In this document: positions 1 to 4,866 of the stretch, one piece after another
How positions within the stretch are numbered: the first letter of the stretch is position 1
Layout of the letters: each line of letters starts with the position of its first letter
From: Deltaproteobacteria bacterium
Lineage (GTDB): Bacteria > UBA10199 > SPLOWO2-01-44-7
Direction: 5' to 3'
DNA length: 7,821 nt
Assembly (NCBI GenBank): GCA_016203765.1
Contig: JACQMB010000121.1
Coordinates: 1-7,821 of the forward strand
Program-made: the position numbers and the translations under genes
The notes under the pieces: model-generated
Databases searched by the model: none
Told to the model about the DNA's origin: nothing
What the model saw: only the letters and a program-made list of their open reading frames with translations

Positions 1-581
1 CCCCCTTGCTCGGCGGGCTTGCCTCTTATTTGCTGATGGTTTTGGTCGTTTTGTTTTTTCATGACAAACATCCCGGTCCTTTGGATAAGTGGTTTCGAAG
101 ATTACAATTGGCCTCCTCGGCGGCCTTCAGCTTAGGCCATGGTTCGAATGACGCCCAAAAGACCGCCGGCATCATTTTTGCCCTCCTCCTTGCCACCGGC
201 TATCTACCCAAAGAAGCCACGGTTCCCTTTTGGGTCCTATTGCTTTCTTATACCACCATAGGCCTGGGAACGATGGCGGGGGGCTGGAAAGTCATCCAAA
301 CCCTGGGGCAAAGGCTCACCAAGCTCAAACCGGTTGGGGGGTTCTGCGCCGAAACCGGCGCGGCGATCACCTTGTTTGGAACCGCCTTGGCTGGCATCCC
401 GGTCAGCACCACCCACACCATCACCGGCTCGATTGTCGGCGTGGGGGCAATCCAACGTTTATCGGCAATTCGCTGGGGGATTGCGGGAAAAGTGGTTTGG
501 GCCTGGGTCCTAACGATCCCCCTTTCCGCGGCCCTGGCGGGATTCATGTATTCCCTGCTCAAACTTTTTGGCATCCAATGA
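1..581 (+). CDS. Pit/PHO4-family inorganic phosphate permease, C-terminal part (5' end outside window)
   Basis: This is an inner-membrane permease of the PHO4 (Pit) family, which in characterised members takes up inorganic phosphate or metal-phosphate by ion symport. The reading frame is open to the left edge (first full codon at 3), so about 192 C-terminal residues are present and the true start is upstream; the TTG at 6 is not taken as a start. The family signature appears as GHGSNDAQKTAG, followed near the end by the second conserved segment ETGAAITLFGT and GIPVSTTHTITG. Hydrophobic segments are visible in the first 20 residues, after the first signature, through the second signature, and at the C-terminus. 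The gene ends with TGA at 579-581 and its last 72 bp are overlapped by the convergent transglycosylase gene. The family call is firm; the exact substrate (phosphate or sulfate) is not shown. Characterised neighbours such as a DUF47/PhoU-like gene would lie upstream, outside the window. Confidence 0.93.
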   Translation, partial: PLLGGLASYLLMVLVVLFFHDKHPGPLDKWFRRLQLASSAAFSLGHGSNDAQKTAGIIFALLLATGYLPKEATVPFWVLLLSYTTIGLGTMAGGWKVIQTLGQRLTKLKPVGGFCAETGAAITLFGTALAGIPVSTTHTITGSIVGVGAIQRLSAIRWGIAGKVVWAWVLTIPLSAALAGFMYSLLKLFGIQ

Positions 582-1859
582 AGAAATCAGGGCGGCGGGC
601 AGTTTCCCTTTATACAACCAAAAATAGATCCAATGGTTCGCCAAGACTTTTTGCACGTAATTCTGGGTTTGATCATAAGGAATCTCTTCGATGAAAAAGA
701 GGAGGGAATCTTTTTTTCTTAACGTCTGCCAGCGGCTCACCGCCTCTTCCCCCGCATTATAAGCGGCGATTATCAGGGGAAGCTGTCCGTCAAAAAGCCG
801 GCTTAATGATTTAAGATAAAAAGTGCCCAGTTTGACATTGCGGCCGGGCGCAAACATTTTTTCCCAAGCGAAATCCTTTTGCCGGGTGGCGGCCGCCAGG
901 CGTAAAGCCGTTTGCGGAATAATCTGCATCAACCCCATCGCCCCCGAACGGCTGACCGCCCTCTCCTTGAAAGACGATTCCTGCTTAATCAGGGCCAGAA
1001 TAAAATAGGGATCGAGGCCGTTCCGTTTCGCCTCCGGCCAAATCACTTGACCAAACAAGATCGGATAATTCTGGTCCCGCGGGAGTTGGGTCATTTCCGA
1101 CTTGGTCAAGAAGCGGGACAAAAGACCATAGTAGTGATGAGGATATTTTTGCGCCAACTCCGCCAGATATTTTTGGGCCGCTTCCGGGTTACCCCGTTTT
1201 TTATGGACCTCGGCCATCCAAAACAGGGCCTTCTTATCAAAGCCAAAGGCGCGCCGGCTGGGAATCTGCTCCCAAGCCTCCAGAGCCTTGTCCAAATCGC
1301 CCAGTTGAAAATGACACCAACCCCGATACCAACTCCCCTTGGCATCTTTGATTCCCCTTAAAAAATGAAGCCCCCTTTGGTATTCCTTGGCCTCCAAGGC
1401 CGTTTTGAAGGCACTCCATTTCAGTTTGGTTTTGACCCGCCACCGCTTCTCTTTCTTGATTAAACTTTGATAGAGATCGAGCGATTCCGGATAGCGGGCG
1501 AGTCTGGATAAGACTTGCGCCTTTTTCAATTGGGCCTGCCAGCGAAACTTGCGCAAACCATCCTTTTGCAAAAGTTGCTCCAAGACGGCGAGGGCCTCCG
1601 GATAGCGCTTCAGTCCCATCCATGCCTGGGTTTTAAGGAGGAACACCTTTTGTTGTGTCCCCGGATAAACCGCCAGGGCTTCTAACGCCCGGTCATGCCA
1701 GTTGTAACGAATCAATCGCTCGATATCGGCTAAACTTTTCGGCTCTTGTTTAAGAATTTGGAGGATGGGGGGGGATTGGGCAAGGACTACGGACCACGGA
1801 CTAAGGACCACGGACCAAAGACTAAAAAGAAGTACCAAATTGTAAGATAAAAATCCCAT
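510..1859 (-). CDS. Slt-type soluble lytic murein transglycosylase (GH23) with TPR-like helical region
   Basis: This is a periplasmic lytic transglycosylase, expected to cleave the MurNAc-GlcNAc bond of peptidoglycan with formation of 1,6-anhydroMurNAc. It has 449 residues, shorter than E. coli Slt70 (about 645 as precursor). Residues 1-27 form a signal peptide with a plausible cleavage after VLA27. Residues about 40-245 look like TPR-type helical hairpins (for example RYPEALAVLEQLL and GDLDKALEAWEQI). Residues about 270-415 are the GH23 domain, with catalytic E294 in IKQESSF, GLMQIIP at 309-315 and AAYNAG at 365-370. The ATG at 1859 lies inside the 3' end of the upstream gene (38-bp overlap), which suggests translational coupling; no good Shine-Dalgarno is seen before it. 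Codons 12-25 are made of a 7-bp tandem repeat and codons 28-31 include a run of eight C. The last 23 residues, basic and past the normal domain end, are antisense to the phosphate permease gene. The family assignment is firm; which glycan strands it acts on is unknown. Confidence 0.93.
   Translation of the reverse strand: MGFLSYNLVLLFSLWSVVLSPWSVVLAQSPPILQILKQEPKSLADIERLIRYNWHDRALEALAVYPGTQQKVFLLKTQAWMGLKRYPEALAVLEQLLQKDGLRKFRWQAQLKKAQVLSRLARYPESLDLYQSLIKKEKRWRVKTKLKWSAFKTALEAKEYQRGLHFLRGIKDAKGSWYRGWCHFQLGDLDKALEAWEQIPSRRAFGFDKKALFWMAEVHKKRGNPEAAQKYLAELAQKYPHHYYGLLSRFLTKSEMTQLPRDQNYPILFGQVIWPEAKRNGLDPYFILALIKQESSFKERAVSRSGAMGLMQIIPQTALRLAAATRQKDFAWEKMFAPGRNVKLGTFYLKSLSRLFDGQLPLIIAAYNAGEEAVSRWQTLRKKDSLLFFIEEIPYDQTQNYVQKVLANHWIYFWLYKGKLPAALISSLDAKKFEQGIHESRQGRGKGDR
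1767..1774. repeat. Homopolymer run of eight G (C8 in the transglycosylase coding strand)
   Basis: Eight consecutive G on the + strand read as C8 in codons 28-31 of the transglycosylase gene, directly after the predicted signal-peptidase site. It is the longest G/C run I noticed in the window; a G7 lies at 4189-4195. Runs of this length can slip during replication and would shift the frame before the mature domain. Whether it varies cannot be seen in one sequence. Confidence 0.8.
1784..1825 (-). repeat. Heptanucleotide tandem array A, six units, in the signal-peptide codons of the transglycosylase
   Basis: Six contiguous 7-bp units start at 1784, 1791, 1798, 1805, 1812 and 1819. On the + strand they fit GGACYAM, the last being the variant AGACTAA. 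In the transglycosylase frame they encode F12 to V25, giving the peptide period WSVVLSP then WSVVL. The same DNA holds the stop codon of the upstream gene (TAG, complement of CTA at 1822-1824). The units are degenerate, which suggests an older array rather than a recently expanded one. The element matches the sites at 4733-4767 and 2967-3084 in period and core GGACC/GGACT. Confidence 0.9.
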
Positions 1860-4818
1860 TTCTAACGCGGTTTCCCAGAAAAGGATCGGCTAAATTTCCC
1901 AGCCGGTCGCGGTTGACGACGACGACGGCGTAACCCATTCTGCCGGTGACCGGCAGGCCGTGGCCGATGACAAAATCGGCCCGCGTCTCCAGCCCGGCAC
2001 TGACAAAAAAGTTGTTGAAGAAATCCTGAAACCGGGAAGGGGTATTGGTCCAGGCGTCCCCCTGATCGGAAAAAAAGGCCAGGTGGAGATTGTTTAAAAA
2101 GAGGGGCCAGGTCCCCAACCCGCGCTGGGGGGAGACAAGCGGGAGGCGATATTCCAATGAAGAGATCATCACGCGGTCCCGGATGAGGGTGCCGACCGGA
2201 AGGCCGCGCAAATTATAATAGCGGGAGGAATATTGGCCGGCCATGACCCCTTCGCCCAAAGCGCCGCCCAGGCTGAACGTCCCGGGAAAGACGGTGTCCC
2301 CAAGGGCTGTTCCACCGGCCACCCGCAGGGCCAGCACATGGTTTCCGCCCAGCGGCAAAAATTCCCGGTAGTCCCCGGTTAAAATCCGCTGTTCATTGAT
2401 TTCGCGCGAACCCAACCGACGGTCACCAACCGTTACGTTGGCGCGAAACAGTCTCCCCTTTTCGACGGGACTGATGGAGGCGGGAAAGCTCTCGGCGGTT
2501 CCATAAAAATAGCTGAAGTTGATGCCGGCGAAAATTCCCAGGTTGAGATCGGCGGCCTCGGCCGCCGAAATATTGGTAACCGGAATCCGGTCTTCGTAAA
2601 AATAGTTTAGGGAAACGGCGTGTCCCTTGCCCAACGGCAGGCTCAAAAAGGCGGAGGCGTTCCTCCGTTCCTCAAAAAAGTGATAGCTGTTTCCGGTGCG
2701 GGCAAAGGCGAGGGTGCCGTAATCCACGGCGGAATCGTTGATCCCGACGCCGAAGGCGGGCAAAAAACGGTTATAAACATACTGACCGAAATAGCCGACG
2801 TGCTTCGCATCGGTCCGATAAGTCCCCCCGCCCATCCAATGGTGATAGCCCAGCGGATCATGGGCCGCCGTTGCCAGACTCATCAACAACCCGTTGTCCA
2901 AAACATACCAGCCGGGGGCGAGGAAGCGGGGGAGGAAGAGGGGAGAGCGGAAGGGGCTGTATTTTTGGACTAGGGACCCGGGACCAGGGACCGTAGATTG
3001 GGGACCGTGGACCGTGCCGCGCCCTGAGCTTGTCGAAGGGGACCGTGCCGCGCCCTGAGCTTGTCGAAGGGGACCGTGGACCGTATTTTCGGTCCCTGGT
3101 CCAATCTCCACAATCTCATATCCCTCCCCATGATAACGTTTTGACAGCAATTTACCATCAGCCGGCGAAACTACCGGCTGAAACAGACCGGTGCGTGTGT
3201 TTGTTAATCTTGTGATTTTTTCCGAGGCCGGGTCAAAACGATATAAATTGGAAACACCGTCTTCATCCGAACTATAAATTACGGCCGTCCCATCGGGGGT
3301 CCAGGCCGGTCTGGAAAAAACACTCGTGCCATTCGACTTGATCTTTTTGACTATTTTTCCGCCTGCCTCGGCCACAACGATTTGCCATCCCTCTCCCGGC
3401 AGAAACCGGACCGCCGCAACTTGCGAACCATCGGGCGAATAGCGGGGGTGGGCAAATTGGGTATGGGGATCAACCCGGCCGACCAGCGTATTGATCTTTT
3501 TGGTTTCAATATCATAGACCTTGATCCGGTCGGTCCCCCGATCGGAGGCGATAAAGATTATCTTCGGTTCGCGGGGATGCCAGTCGGGATCGCGGGCCCG
3601 CAGCCCGCGGGTAAGTCTTTTCACCTTCGGTTTTTTACCTGCCAAATCCACGCGATACAAATCATAATAAAAATAATGGCGCGCATGCCGCGCCATCGTT
3701 GAAAAAACCAGCGCGTTGCCGTCGGGCGCAAAAGAGATCTGGCTCGGCGCCTTTTCGGCAACGACTCTTTCCTTTCCTGAATCGAGATCGCGCACGAGGA
3801 TGCGCGGCGCGCGGCGGGGATTCAAACGAACATAAGCCAATTTTTTTCCGTCCCTGGAAAAGACGGGGAGATCCAAATTGTCTTTGCCGCCCGAAAATAA
3901 ATCCTGTTTGGTAAAGCCCTCCCGGGCCTTTTCGCGTTCCCAGGCTTCATATCCCTGCCGGAGATCGGCCTCCCACTCCTTCCACAATTTATAATAGCTC
4001 TTCCCAAACACTTTCTTGGCTTGCTTGTTAATGGCGCCGATAAAAAACGAACGCTGGGTCCTGCGATGAAACTGCTGTATCTTTTCGTAGCCGTATTTTC
4101 CTTCGAGATACTGCAAAAACTTTACCCCAAAAATATACTGGGTCTGGGCGGCGGGCCATTGCCAATGGACCCCGGCGGCGCGGTCGATGGGGGGGAATTG
4201 GCCCTGTAAAACGGCGGTGCGAATCAGCATCTCGCTGTAGGAGGCCCGGCCCCTTCCCCCTTCGGTCCCTTCGGTCTCCTCCAAGGCGGCGCTCCCCTCC
4301 TTGATCCATCCCGGTGTCAGGCCGGCGGGTGAAATCAACTTGCCGAAAACCCAGCGAAAGGGGCGCCAAAAACCGCCGTAGGCATCCAGATGGAGGATAT
4401 GGGTATATTCGTGAAAGATGAGCATTTTCAGCCAGTCGTCATAGGCGGCCAGAGAACTTTCGGGATCGGGAGGAACCACGCGCAGAAGCATCCAGTTGTA
4501 GGGGAGGGTCGAGGCCATTCCATTGGCATCGTCGTTCTGGTCGGTCACGATGACCTGGGTCCGGCCCCGCGGCTTCCATTCGTATTTGGGGGAAAGTTCC
4601 TGATGGGCCTGTTCCAAGTAACCGGCCGCCTTCTGCGCCGCCGCTTCCAGTTCATTATGATAGTGAACCGAAAAATGTTCCGTATCGATCGTCCGCCAGC
4701 CGAAGGGGGGATGGAAAGAGGAGGCAAGAGCAGGACCGGGGACCAGGGACCAGGGACCAGGGACTAACAGCCCAAAAATTACTATCAATGTTAATTTTGC
4801 CCGCGAAATTCCGGCCAT
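1822..4818 (-). CDS. Exported fusion protein: gluzincin-like metalloprotease domain, TolB-like beta-propeller, Omp85-like outer-membrane barrel
   Basis: This 998-residue protein has three visible modules. Residues 1-32 are a signal peptide (hydrophobic LTLIVIFGLL, probable cleavage after ALA32). Residues about 40-300 resemble the peptidase MA-like group: HEYTH at 136-140 fits HEXXH, and E174 in GWIKEGSAALEE is the likely third zinc ligand. Residues about 310-572 carry at least six PD40/TolB-type blades (FSRDGKKLAYV, FAPDGNALVFS, YSPDGSQVAAV, WTPDGTAVIYS and others). Residues about 625-998 look like an Omp85/surface-antigen barrel: FSLGG at 848, LRG at 870-872 resembling the loop-6 VRG(F/Y) motif, SLEYRLPL at 887-894, and a terminal Phe as in many outer-membrane proteins. 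No POTRA domain is evident. I infer an outer-membrane protein with a proteolytic or peptide-binding soluble part; substrate and sidedness are unknown. ATG 4818 follows a 48-bp gap and lacks a clear Shine-Dalgarno. Repeats interrupt the signal peptide and the linker at residues 574-618. The TAG stop (1822-1824) falls inside a repeat unit. Confidence 0.85.
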   Translation of the reverse strand: MAGISRAKLTLIVIFGLLVPGPWSLVPGPALASSFHPPFGWRTIDTEHFSVHYHNELEAAAQKAAGYLEQAHQELSPKYEWKPRGRTQVIVTDQNDDANGMASTLPYNWMLLRVVPPDPESSLAAYDDWLKMLIFHEYTHILHLDAYGGFWRPFRWVFGKLISPAGLTPGWIKEGSAALEETEGTEGGRGRASYSEMLIRTAVLQGQFPPIDRAAGVHWQWPAAQTQYIFGVKFLQYLEGKYGYEKIQQFHRRTQRSFFIGAINKQAKKVFGKSYYKLWKEWEADLRQGYEAWEREKAREGFTKQDLFSGGKDNLDLPVFSRDGKKLAYVRLNPRRAPRILVRDLDSGKERVVAEKAPSQISFAPDGNALVFSTMARHARHYFYYDLYRVDLAGKKPKVKRLTRGLRARDPDWHPREPKIIFIASDRGTDRIKVYDIETKKINTLVGRVDPHTQFAHPRYSPDGSQVAAVRFLPGEGWQIVVAEAGGKIVKKIKSNGTSVFSRPAWTPDGTAVIYSSDEDGVSNLYRFDPASEKITRLTNTRTGLFQPVVSPADGKLLSKRYHGEGYEIVEIGPGTENTVHGPLRQAQGAARSPSTSSGRGTVHGPQSTVPGPGSLVQKYSPFRSPLFLPRFLAPGWYVLDNGLLMSLATAAHDPLGYHHWMGGGTYRTDAKHVGYFGQYVYNRFLPAFGVGINDSAVDYGTLAFARTGNSYHFFEERRNASAFLSLPLGKGHAVSLNYFYEDRIPVTNISAAEAADLNLGIFAGINFSYFYGTAESFPASISPVEKGRLFRANVTVGDRRLGSREINEQRILTGDYREFLPLGGNHVLALRVAGGTALGDTVFPGTFSLGGALGEGVMAGQYSSRYYNLRGLPVGTLIRDRVMISSLEYRLPLVSPQRGLGTWPLFLNNLHLAFFSDQGDAWTNTPSRFQDFFNNFFVSAGLETRADFVIGHGLPVTGRMGYAVVVVNRDRLGNLADPFLGNRVRNGIFILQFGTSF
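2967..3108. repeat. Composite repeat element in the propeller-barrel linker: heptads, two 31-bp tandem units and a 12-bp inverted repeat
   Basis: From left to right on the + strand, heptads of the form GGACCNN or GGACTNN begin at 2967, 2974, 2981 and 2988, then a diverged unit at 2995, then GGACCGT at 3002 and 3009. A 24-bp sequence containing CCCTGAGCTTGTCGAAGG fills 3016-3039, followed by GGACCGT at 3040, an identical 24-bp copy at 3047-3070, and GGACCGT at 3071 and 3078. GGTCCCTGGTCC at 3091-3102 is the exact reverse complement of GGACCAGGGACC at 2981-2992. The block is translated as about residues 574-618 of the fusion protein. The 24-bp sequence resembles short dispersed repeats I recall from environmental genomes, where they yield peptides such as LRQAQG and STSSG; this is from memory. 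Confidence 0.88.
3009..3070. repeat. Two identical 31-bp direct tandem copies
   Basis: Positions 3009-3039 and 3040-3070 are identical. Each is one heptad GGACCGT plus the 24-bp sequence. Since 31 is not a multiple of 3, the - strand protein reads the two copies in different frames: one copy gives PLRQAQGAARS and the other PSTSSGRGTV. The perfect identity suggests a recent duplication. Confidence 0.93.
4733..4767 (-). repeat. Heptanucleotide tandem array B, five units, in the signal-peptide codons of the propeller/barrel protein
   Basis: Five contiguous 7-bp units start at 4733, 4740, 4747, 4754 and 4761: GGACCGG, three identical GGACCAG, and GGACTAA. They encode L18 to P29, with peptide period LVPGPWS, between the native hydrophobic core and the ALA cleavage site. 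GGACCAGGGACC occurs here twice in overlapping register, again at 2981-2992, and inverted at 3091-3102. Confidence 0.92.
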
Positions 4819-4866
4819 AGGATGGCAAATTAACTTAAATAAAGTGGGGAAACAAGGGAAGGTTCG

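Noticed and set aside
6..8. TTG as the start of the phosphate permease
   Set aside because: The frame is open to the left edge and the residues present are only the C-terminal part of the family.
230..694. Alternative + strand frame across the permease end
   Set aside because: It is a shadow of the permease and transglycosylase genes: Pro/His/Gly/Arg-rich with no recognisable domain.
3009..3070. CRISPR-like short direct repeats
   Set aside because: There are only two head-to-tail copies with no unique spacers, and the block is translated within a long gene.
2970..3215. Small open frames on both strands across the composite repeat
   Set aside because: They arise because the repeat is stop-poor in several frames; they lack family features and overlap the well-supported fusion gene.
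4819..4866. Promoter or terminator in the 48-bp gap
   Set aside because: The gap is AT-rich but shows no -35/-10 pair at usual spacing and no GC-rich hairpin followed by a T run; co-transcription is simpler.
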